Positions 18,514-26,348 of a stretch of 64,000 nucleotides of DNA are shown here, in pieces. The stretch covers positions 1 to 64,000 of the forward strand of contig CANJIU010000048.1 of the NCBI GenBank assembly GCA_947474365.1, in the 5' to 3' direction. Each line of letters starts with the position of its first letter. Within the stretch, counting starts at the first letter, position 1. The notes under the pieces are model-generated. The model had not been told where the DNA came from. It searched no databases and was given only the letters and a program-made list of their open reading frames with translations. Source of the stretch: Opitutia bacterium (lineage in GTDB: Bacteria; Verrucomicrobiota; Verrucomicrobiia; Opitutales; Opitutaceae). The position numbers and the translations under genes were made by a program.

Positions 18514-20112
18514 TCAGGCCACTTCGACCAGCCGCGGCGCGGTGGTGTGCGACGTCCCGGTGACAACTCTGGTCGGCGCCGTGACTGGGGCGAACTTGGC
18601 GCAGCCGGCGAGGAACGCCGCCACCAGCAAATAGCCCACCGCCACGCCCAGACTTTGGCCGACACCAATGCGCTCGCCGTGCATCAGACCGAAGAAGGTC
18701 AGCACCGCCCCAGCTGCGGCGAAACCGGCGGCGCGCCACAATTGGTGCTCGATGATGTAGACTGCAGTCGCTCCAAGCACCAGGCCGCCCAGGGCGGCGC
18801 CGCCACCGAGCACCTCCAGCCCGTGGAACAACACGCCTTCCCCGGCCATCTTTCCGACAAGCTCCTCCGAAACGGTGGCAACGCCGGCGGCGCCGAGGGC
18901 GCCTTTGATCATGCCCACGGACCAGGCGGCAAGATGGGGAACGAGCGCGACCACGATGGCGGGCGCGTGGCGGTGCGGCGATTCGCTGAACGCTTGCGAA
19001 CCCATGAGCATGCCGATATAGAGCAGGATGGGCAGGATCGCGACGACCGGCACGAGTGCCAGCATCACGGATACGGTGCCGAGCCAGCAGAGCACAATCA
19101 CCATGGCACCGGTGGCGACCGAGTAGCCGATGCGACCGCCCATCGCCTTCCAGCCGGGGTGGCCGATGTAGACTGCCAGGATGAAGGGGTTGCCCATGAA
19201 GCAGCCGATCATGCTGATGATTCCGTCCGCCGCGAGGACACGGGTGGTCGGGAAACTGTCACCGCCCGCCGCCGCGCTCTCGACGTTGTCGATGGCCTCG
19301 ACGAGGTCGTAGATGCCAAACGGAATGGCCGTCACCAGGAGTACACCGAGATATTCGAAACCGGAGAAGACGTGGCCGAACGCGGGAAGCGGGATGCTGA
19401 AGCCAAAATGGGTGAACGACTGGGTGAGACCCTCGAGGGAAAGACCGCCGTAGTTGAGATTGAAGAGATTGGACCCCCAGGCGATGACGGTTCCGACCCC
19501 CATGGCGACGAGCCCCGCGGGTAGGCCGCGGAAGTAGCGCACTCCACCAAACCAGTTCACCATCAGGATGGCGAAGCACACGAGGCCGATCGCCGGCGTG
19601 AGAAACATCTGCAACGCCGGACGCATCGAGATGAAGGTGATCGAGACGCCGGCGAGGGTGCCGAGGAGCGCGGCGCGAGGTGTGACCTTGCGCACCCATT
19701 TTCCCAGAAAGCCGCCGATGACCAGGACGATGCTTTGGATGAACACCCACGTGAGGCCTGCCTCCCACGCCTTAATCGGATCTCCGGTCTGCAATTTGAT
19801 CGGGAGCATGACGACGAAGACGCAGATGAACATGTGGCCGACGCCGGGACCCGACGGAAGGGCGCACACGTCGTTGCGGCCGGTCCTCCGCGCCAGATCG
19901 TAGGCGAGCCAGGCATAGTAACAGCTTGAGAGACAGAGCATCAGTCCTACCGCCGGCAGGATGCGACCGAACACGAGTTCATCCGGCATCTTGAGCACGA
20001 AGCGGAGAAGTCCGGTCAGGGTGAGGATGTTGACGAGGATGTTGGTACCGAAACCGAAAAACGCGTTCCAGTCTCCGGGCACCCAGAGTTTCGGGCGAGT
20101 GGTGGTGGTCAT
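18514..20112 (-). CDS. NCS2-family permease (xanthine/uracil/AzgA-like)
   Basis: The protein is 532 residues with about 12-14 membrane segments. It starts with PGDWNAFFGFGTNILVNILT, the N-terminal signature of one NCS2/AzgA-related branch, and has the conserved CALPSGPGVGH stretch near residue 84. Members import nucleobases or related ring compounds by proton symport. Its ATG overlaps the stop of the cysteine hydrolase gene by 4 bp, so it is translationally coupled to the ureide enzymes. This suggests it brings in the operon's substrate, which could be a nucleobase-derived ureide, biuret or a similar flat amide. The exact substrate cannot be read from the sequence. Confidence 0.87.
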   Translation of the reverse strand: MTTTTRPKLWVPGDWNAFFGFGTNILVNILTLTGLLRFVLKMPDELVFGRILPAVGLMLCLSSCYYAWLAYDLARRTGRNDVCALPSGPGVGHMFICVFVVMLPIKLQTGDPIKAWEAGLTWVFIQSIVLVIGGFLGKWVRKVTPRAALLGTLAGVSITFISMRPALQMFLTPAIGLVCFAILMVNWFGGVRYFRGLPAGLVAMGVGTVIAWGSNLFNLNYGGLSLEGLTQSFTHFGFSIPLPAFGHVFSGFEYLGVLLVTAIPFGIYDLVEAIDNVESAAAGGDSFPTTRVLAADGIISMIGCFMGNPFILAVYIGHPGWKAMGGRIGYSVATGAMVIVLCWLGTVSVMLALVPVVAILPILLYIGMLMGSQAFSESPHRHAPAIVVALVPHLAAWSVGMIKGALGAAGVATVSEELVGKMAGEGVLFHGLEVLGGGAALGGLVLGATAVYIIEHQLWRAAGFAAAGAVLTFFGLMHGERIGVGQSLGVAVGYLLVAAFLAGCAKFAPVTAPTRVVTGTSHTTAPRLVEVA

Positions 20113-20807
20113 GGTGTGCCGAGGGCGGCGAGGATGTTTTCCGAATGAGAGACCCAGCCGAAAATTCCGCTCTGGGCCTTGATCATCGCGAGGCCGGCAG
20201 CGTGGAATTCCGGAAAATACGAGCCGGTGCAGTCGGCCGGCACAAGACAGTCGAAGCCGCGATCATTGGCCTCCCGCACGGTCGTATGCACGCACACCTC
20301 AGTCGTGACCCCGGTGACGATTAGCTGACGTATTTCGCGGTCATCCAGAAGCGATTTCAGATCCGTCGCCCAGAAGGCGCCCTTGCCTGGCTTGTCGATC
20401 ACCGGCTCACCGGGCTGCGGGTAGAGTTCGGGGATAATGTCATGACCACGTTCGCCGCGAATCAGGATGCGTCCCATCGGGCCCGGGTCGCCAATCGTGA
20501 GATCGGAGCGCGCGCGGTGTTTCTTGGTGGCGGGAAGATCGCTCAGGTCCGGGTGGTGGCCCTCCCGGGTGTGAATGACCGTGAGGTGCGCGGCGCGCCA
20601 GGCGGCGAGAAGTGCACAGTTCGGGGCGATGGTTCGCCGGAGCAGGGACACGTCATTGCCGAGCGATTCGCCAAAACCTCCCGGCTCGAGAAAATCCCGC
20701 TGCATGTCGATAATCAGCAGCGCGCATTCGGTGGGCCGAAAATCAAATGCGTAGGGTTCGGCGGCGATGGCGCGGGCGCGGGCACGCTGACGTGGTTCTG
20801 CGATCAT
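20109..20807 (-). CDS. biuH: Isochorismatase-fold cysteine hydrolase, biuret hydrolase-like
   Basis: From the ATG at 20807 the product is 232 residues. The catalytic triad of the cysteine hydrolase superfamily is visible as Asp34 (LIIDMQRDF), Lys139 (VIDKPGKGAF) and Cys172 (GVTTEVCVHTT). THREGHHPDL, then LPATKK and GDPGPMGRILIRGE, match what I recall of the Rhizobium biuret hydrolase BiuH, where the triad is Asp36/Lys142/Cys175. The reaction would be biuret to allophanate plus ammonia, and atzF is two genes downstream. A triuret hydrolase of the same family is an alternative. The frame extends to 20891, but the ATGA overlap with atzE (20804-20807) marks the start. Confidence 0.85.
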   Translation of the reverse strand: MIAEPRQRARARAIAAEPYAFDFRPTECALLIIDMQRDFLEPGGFGESLGNDVSLLRRTIAPNCALLAAWRAAHLTVIHTREGHHPDLSDLPATKKHRARSDLTIGDPGPMGRILIRGERGHDIIPELYPQPGEPVIDKPGKGAFWATDLKSLLDDREIRQLIVTGVTTEVCVHTTVREANDRGFDCLVPADCTGSYFPEFHAAGLAMIKAQSGIFGWVSHSENILAALGTP

Positions 20808-22216
20808 GCGGCGAGTTCGGCGACGGGGGCGGTGCAAACGCCGCTCTTCTCCAGGGCGCGCGCCACCCGCAGCAGGTCCGCCTCGCGCCACGGTGCCGCG
20901 ATGAGTTGTACGCCAATCGGCTGTGGCCCGGTGGTGTGCACCGGCGCGGCCACGACGGGAAGGCCGATGAAACTGATCGGTTGGGTGAAGAGACCGAGAT
21001 TGGGCCGCACCGGCATCTCCACGCCCTCGAGTGTCATCGTTTCCTGTCCAATCAACGTCGCGGGCACGGGAGTCGCCGGGGCGAGCAAGACATCGACGTG
21101 GCGGAAGACTTCGCGGACTTCAGCGCGGAACCACGCCCGAAACCTCTGCGCCTGGAGGTACCAGGCCGACGGGGTGAGGGCTCCGGCGATAAAACGATCG
21201 CGGATTTTTGGGTCGAAGTCCGCCGCACGGGTCTTCAGTCGGTCAAGGTGCAGGGTGCCGCCTTCCGTGGCGGTGATGAGGAACGCCGCCGCGCGGGCGA
21301 GGGCAGCCTGCGGCAATTCGACCCGCTTGACGGCAAATGCCGGGCCGAGTGCCGCGGCGACCGCGGCGACCGCCGAGCGAGCTTGGGGCGGGCAATTGTT
21401 CTCAAAGTAGCCGCCGAGGGTCGCAATCCGCAGGCCGGTGATCCCAACCTCGAGTTCGGGTGCTGAAGACGCGACCGGCCGTTGCGCACAGGCCGGGTCG
21501 CGCGGATCCGGGCCCTGCAACGCGTCGTACGCAGCGGCGAGGTCGGCGACGTTGCGCGCGAACGGACCGATGTGGTCAAGGCTGTCGACAAAGGGAAAGG
21601 CGCCGGCGCGGGAGAGTCGGCCGTAGGTCGGCTTGAGCCCCCAGATGCCACAAAACGAGGAGGGCACCCGGATGGAGCCGTTGGTGTCGGTGCCAATCGT
21701 GAAAGGCACGAGTCCCGCCGCGACGGCGGCGCCGCATCCCCCGGAGGATCCCCCCGCCGAGCGGGCGAGATCGTGCGGATTGCGCGTCGGACCGTCGTGG
21801 GCGTTGTCGGTGACAAAATCGTAGGCGTATTCGCCCATGTTGAGGGCACCAACGCAGATCGCGCCGGCTTGGCTCAGTCGCTCAACCGCGGTTGCGTCGG
21901 TTACGGCGGGGGGATTGCTGCGGTTGATTTTCGATCCGGCGAGGGTCACGATTCCCGTGAGATCGAAGAGGTTTTTCACCGCATACGGCACGCCGGCCAG
22001 CGGGCCGGGGTCACGACCGGATGAGATTGCGTTGTCGATGGCGGTGGCTTCGGCGCGGGCGCGGTCGGCAGTGACGGTGGTAAAGGCGTTGAGGGAAGCG
22101 TGGGTCGACGTGATTCGTTCAAGGGCGAATTCCGTCACCTCGCGTGCGGTGACATGGCGGTTGCGGACGGCGGCCGCGATTTCAAGCGCACTGGTCGTGA
22201 AAAAGTCCCGGTTCAT
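20804..22216 (-). CDS. atzE: AtzE-family amidohydrolase (1-carboxybiuret hydrolase-like)
   Basis: This is a 470-residue amidase-signature enzyme. The Ser-cisSer-Lys triad is Lys81 (YAVKNLFD), Ser157 (AGGSSGG) and Ser181 (GTDTNGSIRVP). The stretches KNLFDLTG, TLAGSKI, LNMGEYAYDFVT and GLKPTYGRLSRAGAFPF are characteristic of the AtzE/HpxY branch rather than GatA. AtzE from Pseudomonas ADP removes an amide nitrogen from 1-carboxybiuret and needs the small GatC-like partner AtzG. HpxY relatives are linked to oxalurate use. Here the AtzG-like partner is fused to the upstream AtzH-like protein, whose stop overlaps this start by 4 bp. Substrate choice between carboxybiuret and oxalurate is inferred from biuH and atzF, not proven. 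Confidence 0.9.
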   Translation of the reverse strand: MNRDFFTTSALEIAAAVRNRHVTAREVTEFALERITSTHASLNAFTTVTADRARAEATAIDNAISSGRDPGPLAGVPYAVKNLFDLTGIVTLAGSKINRSNPPAVTDATAVERLSQAGAICVGALNMGEYAYDFVTDNAHDGPTRNPHDLARSAGGSSGGCGAAVAAGLVPFTIGTDTNGSIRVPSSFCGIWGLKPTYGRLSRAGAFPFVDSLDHIGPFARNVADLAAAYDALQGPDPRDPACAQRPVASSAPELEVGITGLRIATLGGYFENNCPPQARSAVAAVAAALGPAFAVKRVELPQAALARAAAFLITATEGGTLHLDRLKTRAADFDPKIRDRFIAGALTPSAWYLQAQRFRAWFRAEVREVFRHVDVLLAPATPVPATLIGQETMTLEGVEMPVRPNLGLFTQPISFIGLPVVAAPVHTTGPQPIGVQLIAAPWREADLLRVARALEKSGVCTAPVAELAA

Positions 22217-22818
22217 GCCATGAACGTGGGTGCAACCTCACCATCACCGGGCAGGTCAAATGCCATGAGCGGGCCGGCGATTGCCGCCGTACGCTGAATG
22301 CTCTCGATCACGCCCGGGCGATGCGCCCGGTCGATTGGAAGAGCGAGGGCACTGGACGTGAGATCCACATAGCCGTCCCACGCTGGTCGGCCGGGAGGAG
22401 GGAGGACGGCGTTGGAGACGTGAGCGGCCACGATTTTCCAACCGAGGGAGGGAAACCGTACCCAGACCTGGGATTGGCGACTGTGTCGCGGCTGGCCGGC
22501 TACTTTTTGATCGAGCTCGCACATCACGGACGCGACGTCGTTGCCGAGCGAGAGGATGGTGCGGCGCAGGATTTTTCGCTCGGTGAACGCCGGGGTGCTG
22601 GAAGAACGGTAGGCGGCGACGGCCGCGGCGCCGTAAAGGTGCTCGTGCACACCGAAGCGTACGATGTGCGGCGAGTCCCAGAAAAAGCCGTTGAGTGCCG
22701 GAACGTCGTTGGCCGCAAGGGCACGCTCATACGCATCATGCAGAAGGGTGAGTTCGGCGACGACAGCGGGCGCGTTGACATCGGGCATGCCTGAGGCTTC
22801 TAGCAGGGAGCGGACCAT
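22213..22818 (-). CDS. Fusion of an AtzH/HpxZ (DUF3225) domain with an AtzG/HpxX-like domain
   Basis: The protein is 201 residues. Residues about 11-136 form an AtzH/HpxZ domain of the SnoaL/NTF2-like fold: LFWDSPHIVRFGVHEHLYG-type region, SRQSQVWVRF and WKIVAAHVS, where stand-alone family members end. After a proline-rich linker (138-145), residues 146-201 read as an AtzG/HpxX (DUF4089) subunit: ALALPIDRAHRPGV, then AAIAGPLMAFDLPGD and the terminal EVAPTF. AtzG is normally a separate peptide of about 60-70 residues that wraps AtzE. No separate atzG is present between this gene and atzE, which overlap by 4 bp. The start may be the ATG at 22818 or the one at 22788, which begins closer to the AtzH domain. 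Confidence 0.85.
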   Translation of the reverse strand: MVRSLLEASGMPDVNAPAVVAELTLLHDAYERALAANDVPALNGFFWDSPHIVRFGVHEHLYGAAAVAAYRSSSTPAFTERKILRRTILSLGNDVASVMCELDQKVAGQPRHSRQSQVWVRFPSLGWKIVAAHVSNAVLPPPGRPAWDGYVDLTSSALALPIDRAHRPGVIESIQRTAAIAGPLMAFDLPGDGEVAPTFMA

Positions 22819-22872
22819 ATTCTTTGCGGCGAGGCGCGGCGTTGGTGGGTGACCCTCAAGTTGATCGGACTG

Positions 22873-22907
22873 GAACTCAGGCAGCCTGGGACAGGCGGCC
22901 TGAGTTC
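22873..22907. terminator. Stem-loop between the TonB receptor and the atzHG gene
   Basis: GAACTCAGGC at 22873-22882 pairs perfectly with GCCTGAGTTC at 22898-22907. It lies 12 bp past the receptor stop on the minus strand and 55 bp before the AtzH-AtzG start. No T-run follows, so it may stabilise or process the receptor message or attenuate readthrough rather than fully terminate. Confidence 0.5.
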
Positions 22908-22918
22908 AGTCGAGTGAA

Positions 22919-25357
22919 CTACCACTTATAGCTCACGGTCAGGTCCGCCGTCGGCCCGATGCTGGGGCTGATGAAGACGTCCCAAAACAGGAACTGCGGC
23001 GTGTAATACCGAGCGTCGAACACGTTGTTCGCGTTCAACCGGAACGACCATTGCCGGTAGTTGTAAAATGCGGCAGCCCGGCAGACCGTGTACTCCGGCA
23101 GCTTGATCTGCTGGAGGTATCCGGAGTAAAACGACGAGACGTAGGTGCCGCCGAACGAAAGTCCCCAACCGTCTTTCGAGGTATAGGTGCCGTTTATCGA
23201 AAACACGCGCTGCGGCGTCGGGGCTTGGATTGGAGACTTCACTCCGATGAGGCCGCCCACGGCGACGAAGCGACCGGCGTAGGTGAGTTTTGGGTCGAGT
23301 CCGAGCGCGCTCGGCGGGACGCCGAGGAAGAACGGCGAGTTGAGCAGGTCGGTGCGCTGCCAGGTGGCGGCGGCCGTGAAGCTGAGAGTCTTGGTCGGGG
23401 CAAAGCGGGCTTCCACTTCCATTCCCTTGGACTTGTACTTGTCGAACGTGCCGCCCGTTGGATCGAACGCGGTTTTCTCCTGCTTGTAATAGGCGAGCGT
23501 GGCGAAGAGTTTGCCCTTCAGCAGCGTTCCCTTGAGTCCGGCCTCGGCAATCTTGGAATCCTGCAGCCAGGTGGCGCCGCCCAGGTTGAGCACATCAATC
23601 ATTCCGCCCTGCCCGAGCTCGAGATAGCGCGATGTGGCATAGGTGATGTAGGGGCTGAGGCCCTCGAGTTTGTAGGTGAGGCTGCCATTGTAGGTGAATG
23701 CGCTGTCGGAGTCAGAGGCGTAGCCGTAGACCGCGTTGAGGTCGGTGCCGTTGGTGTGCGCGTTGTAATGATCCACCCGGGCGCTGCCGATAAACCCGAG
23801 TTTTCCGCCGAACGTCGTGTCAAGGAGGGCGAAGGCGCCGAGGTCGGAAAACGCACCGATCTGCCGCCAGTTGTAGGGGACGTTGCCTGAACCGGTGTGT
23901 GCGCCCTCGAAGCGATCATTGGCCGTGGCAGGAGTTGAGATGTCGCGGCGGTCGAGCACCTGGTAGCCGCGACCACGCGACTCGCGCTCGTCGCCGGACG
24001 AGTAACGCCACGAAACGCCGAGCACGCTGTCGAGCACGGTGTCCTTGGTGGGCGTCGCATGCAGCGTGGCCGTCGACTTGTTTTCAAACGCCATGGCGAG
24101 GTAGTCGGCGGTGAATCCGTAGCTCGAATACTTCGTATGGTTCATGAAATCGTAGAACGTCTGGTTTTTCAATGAGGCGCCGTCGCCGAGCGACTTCGTC
24201 AGGTCGAAGTAACCCGTGAACGAATCCGTCTTGGAAAAGTCGATCGACTCGACCTGCACGGTGTGGTGGCTGAGCTTCACCGTCTTGACGGTCGCCGGAT
24301 CGAGGGCGAACGCGGCCTTTTGGTCGGCGCTCAGAGCGTCGTAGGGAAACGGATTGGCGAATGCGAACTGTTCGAGGGAATAGCGGTTCAATTCCGCGGG
24401 ACTGAGGAAGCCGTTGCCGTTCGAGTCCAAATTGAGCTTCGGACGTCCTGCGAGGTATTCGCCGTCGGTGTCGATCATGCGCTGGGTGACACGGTTCCAG
24501 CCGAGGCTCTGGTTCAGGTTCGCGCGCTGGGCCATGAAGCCGTACTCCAGCAGCACCGAATCGGACAGCTGTGTGTCGATCGCCAGTTGGATGAGTGAAC
24601 TCTTGTTGTAGATGCTGTCGTAGTAACTTTTGGAATCCTCGGCCTGCACGAAGACGTAGGCGCCGGACTTTTTTCCGAGGAGGGAAAAAGGTGTGCCGTA
24701 TTCCAGGCTGCCGACCATCTTGCCGTAGGTGCCGATGGTCGTGCTGGCCAGGCCGACGGGCTTCTCGATGAATTTGGCGGTTTTGCTCTTGGCGGTCTTG
24801 GGAATGAAATTCAGGACGCCGCCGACCTTGCCACCGCCGTAGATCGGGGGCGGCGGACCCTTCACGATTTCCGTGTAATCAGTGCTCGCGATCGGGGTGG
24901 GGAAGTTGCCGCGATTTTCGACGCGGCGGAAACCGCGGAAGAAATTGTCTGCCCGTTCGCCGCGTACATCGAGCGCCCCGGGCACACCGAAATAGTTTCC
25001 CGTGAACGAGCCGGCGGTGACGGCGACGAAATCGTTGACCGTGCGGATGCTGAAAAGATCCGTGAGTGAACTCTCGATGACCGTGATCGAGCGGGGAGTG
25101 TCGACGAGCGGCCGGGGAACCCCGAAGAGACTGGAGCTTTCGCGCGCCGGCAACACGTCGTAAAGATCGTTGGCCTTCGCCGAGGCGACGAATTTCTCCA
25201 AGGTGACGATATCCTCCTTGGGTGTCGTCGGTGTCTGTGCAGAAAGCGTTGAGGTGACTGCTGCCGCAGCCAATAGGCCAATGCGGGTCAGCGGTGGAAG
25301 AGGGTTGAGACGGCGGGAAGCCGCGGGTGATGCGGCGGGACGGAGCGGTGCGTTCAT
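22919..25357 (-). CDS. TonB-dependent outer-membrane receptor
   Basis: The receptor is 812 residues. A signal peptide ends near residue 40 (STLSAQ). IVTLEKFVASAK at about 50-61 occupies the usual TonB-box position. The plug domain follows (LVDTPRSITVIESSLTD, VRGERADNFFRGFRR, IVKGPPPPIYGGGKVGGVLNF), and then a 22-strand-type barrel ends in an aromatic residue (VSYKW). The plug resembles siderophore-receptor types, yet the gene is directly upstream of the ureide operon on the same strand. An EF-hand-like calcium loop, DSNGNGFLSPAE, lies at residues 311-322 in what should be an extracellular loop. Divergent from the GntR regulator, it is probably controlled by it. The ligand is unknown. Confidence 0.9.
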   Translation of the reverse strand: MNAPLRPAASPAASRRLNPLPPLTRIGLLAAAAVTSTLSAQTPTTPKEDIVTLEKFVASAKANDLYDVLPARESSSLFGVPRPLVDTPRSITVIESSLTDLFSIRTVNDFVAVTAGSFTGNYFGVPGALDVRGERADNFFRGFRRVENRGNFPTPIASTDYTEIVKGPPPPIYGGGKVGGVLNFIPKTAKSKTAKFIEKPVGLASTTIGTYGKMVGSLEYGTPFSLLGKKSGAYVFVQAEDSKSYYDSIYNKSSLIQLAIDTQLSDSVLLEYGFMAQRANLNQSLGWNRVTQRMIDTDGEYLAGRPKLNLDSNGNGFLSPAELNRYSLEQFAFANPFPYDALSADQKAAFALDPATVKTVKLSHHTVQVESIDFSKTDSFTGYFDLTKSLGDGASLKNQTFYDFMNHTKYSSYGFTADYLAMAFENKSTATLHATPTKDTVLDSVLGVSWRYSSGDERESRGRGYQVLDRRDISTPATANDRFEGAHTGSGNVPYNWRQIGAFSDLGAFALLDTTFGGKLGFIGSARVDHYNAHTNGTDLNAVYGYASDSDSAFTYNGSLTYKLEGLSPYITYATSRYLELGQGGMIDVLNLGGATWLQDSKIAEAGLKGTLLKGKLFATLAYYKQEKTAFDPTGGTFDKYKSKGMEVEARFAPTKTLSFTAAATWQRTDLLNSPFFLGVPPSALGLDPKLTYAGRFVAVGGLIGVKSPIQAPTPQRVFSINGTYTSKDGWGLSFGGTYVSSFYSGYLQQIKLPEYTVCRAAAFYNYRQWSFRLNANNVFDARYYTPQFLFWDVFISPSIGPTADLTVSYKW

Positions 25358-25441
25358 CGTGATGGTGGGCTGGCTGGCGTGGTGAAACAGCGCCGCTGGA
25401 GGCGGCGTCGGCTATCGCTTGAGCAACGGTCGTGCCAAATC

Positions 25442-25471
25442 GTATGCAATCATGTATACAATAAAGTATGC
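25442..25471. promoter_or_regulatory. Candidate GntR/FCD operator
   Basis: A perfect palindrome TGTATACA (25453-25460) sits between two direct copies of GTATGC (25442-25447 and 25466-25471). The stretch is AT-rich in a GC-rich neighbourhood. It lies 49-78 bp upstream of the GntR ATG and 85-114 bp upstream of the receptor ATG, so one bound dimer could affect both directions. FCD-type GntR proteins typically bind short palindromes of this kind. Confidence 0.55.
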
Positions 25472-25519
25472 GCTTCGCCGTTGCACCGCGCGTTCCTCGC
25501 GCTTTTTGTCCGCCCCGTC

Positions 25520-26269
25520 ATGGCCCGCAGCCGCCGCTCCTCCGAATCTTCCTCCTCAAGCCCGCCGGTTGCGGTGGGCTCGGCCCCGGTCGGAGTGTCG
25601 GGACAATTGGCGTCGCAAATTCTCCGTACCCTCCGGGAGCGGATTCTGAACTGGCATTATCCGCCTGGTCGACATCTGGGTGAACAGGTCTTGTGCGACG
25701 AGTTTTCCGCGAGTCGAATCCCGGTGCGGGAGGCGCTCCGCGCTTTGGCGGAGCAGGGGCTCGTCGATCAGGTGCCCAATCAGGGCTGCTATGTGAAGCA
25801 GCCGGACGTGGAGGGAATTCACCAGCTTTACGATTTCCGGCTCGCGTTGGAACTGTTCGTCGTCGAGCGGTTGGCGTTGGTCGGCCTGGCTCCGGAATTC
25901 GTCCAACGCACCCGCGAGAACTGGGAGCCGTTGTTAAGCATCCGGGCGGATGCGCCGGTGGATGGTGCGGAGTTGGTGCGTGCCGACGAGGCTTTTCACC
26001 TCGGATTTGCGCGGGAGTTGCGCAACGCGTACATCGAGGAGGCGCTGCAGGACATCAATGAGCGGCTGCGTTTTGTGCGTCAGGTCGTGATTACCACACC
26101 GCATCGGGTTCAGGCCACCGCGGGGGAGCATCTGGCCGTGCTGGACGCGTTGGTGCTGCGCAATGCCGAGGCGGCCCGAAAGGCGCTCCGCCTCAATATC
26201 AACGCTGCAAGGAACAAGGTTGAGATTGCGTTGGCGCAGGCGTTGACGAAATCGCACAAGCACCGGTAA
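25520..26269 (+). CDS. GntR-family transcriptional regulator with FCD domain
   Basis: The product is 249 residues from the ATG at 25520. The frame opens at 25379, but the extra residues would cross the operator and look non-coding. After a serine-rich linker (residues 1-30) comes the winged-helix domain (LRTLRERILNWHYPPGRHLGE, split by EQVLCDEFSASRIPVREALRALAEQGLV). The all-helical FCD ligand domain follows, with ADEAFHLGF and EHLAVLDAL holding the Asp and His residues that bind a metal or carboxylate ligand in this family. It is divergent from the TonB receptor and ureide operon and is the likely specific regulator. FCD regulators usually respond to small organic acids, which would fit a carboxylated ureide. 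Confidence 0.9.
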   Translation: MARSRRSSESSSSSPPVAVGSAPVGVSGQLASQILRTLRERILNWHYPPGRHLGEQVLCDEFSASRIPVREALRALAEQGLVDQVPNQGCYVKQPDVEGIHQLYDFRLALELFVVERLALVGLAPEFVQRTRENWEPLLSIRADAPVDGAELVRADEAFHLGFARELRNAYIEEALQDINERLRFVRQVVITTPHRVQATAGEHLAVLDALVLRNAEAARKALRLNINAARNKVEIALAQALTKSHKHR

Positions 26270-26293
26270 GCAGGGGCTCATCCGGCGGCGCAA

Positions 26294-26321
26294 AAAACGC
26301 GGACCGGTCGGTCCGCGTTTT
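26294..26321. terminator. Bidirectional intrinsic terminator
   Basis: AAAACGCGGACC (26294-26305) pairs perfectly with GGTCCGCGTTTT (26310-26321) around a 4-base loop. The A-run on one side and T-run on the other make it work in both directions. It lies 24 bp past the GntR stop and 27 bp before the stop of the convergent DUF4340 gene. Confidence 0.85.
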
Positions 26322-26348
26322 GAAATCACAGGGCTAGCCGCCCCTGAA

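Noticed and set aside
20109..22818. Cyanuric acid hydrolase (AtzD) or urea carboxylase as part of the ureide locus
   Set aside because: I looked in 15-27 kb on both strands and saw neither, so the operon should not be called a cyanurate or urea-carboxylase pathway.
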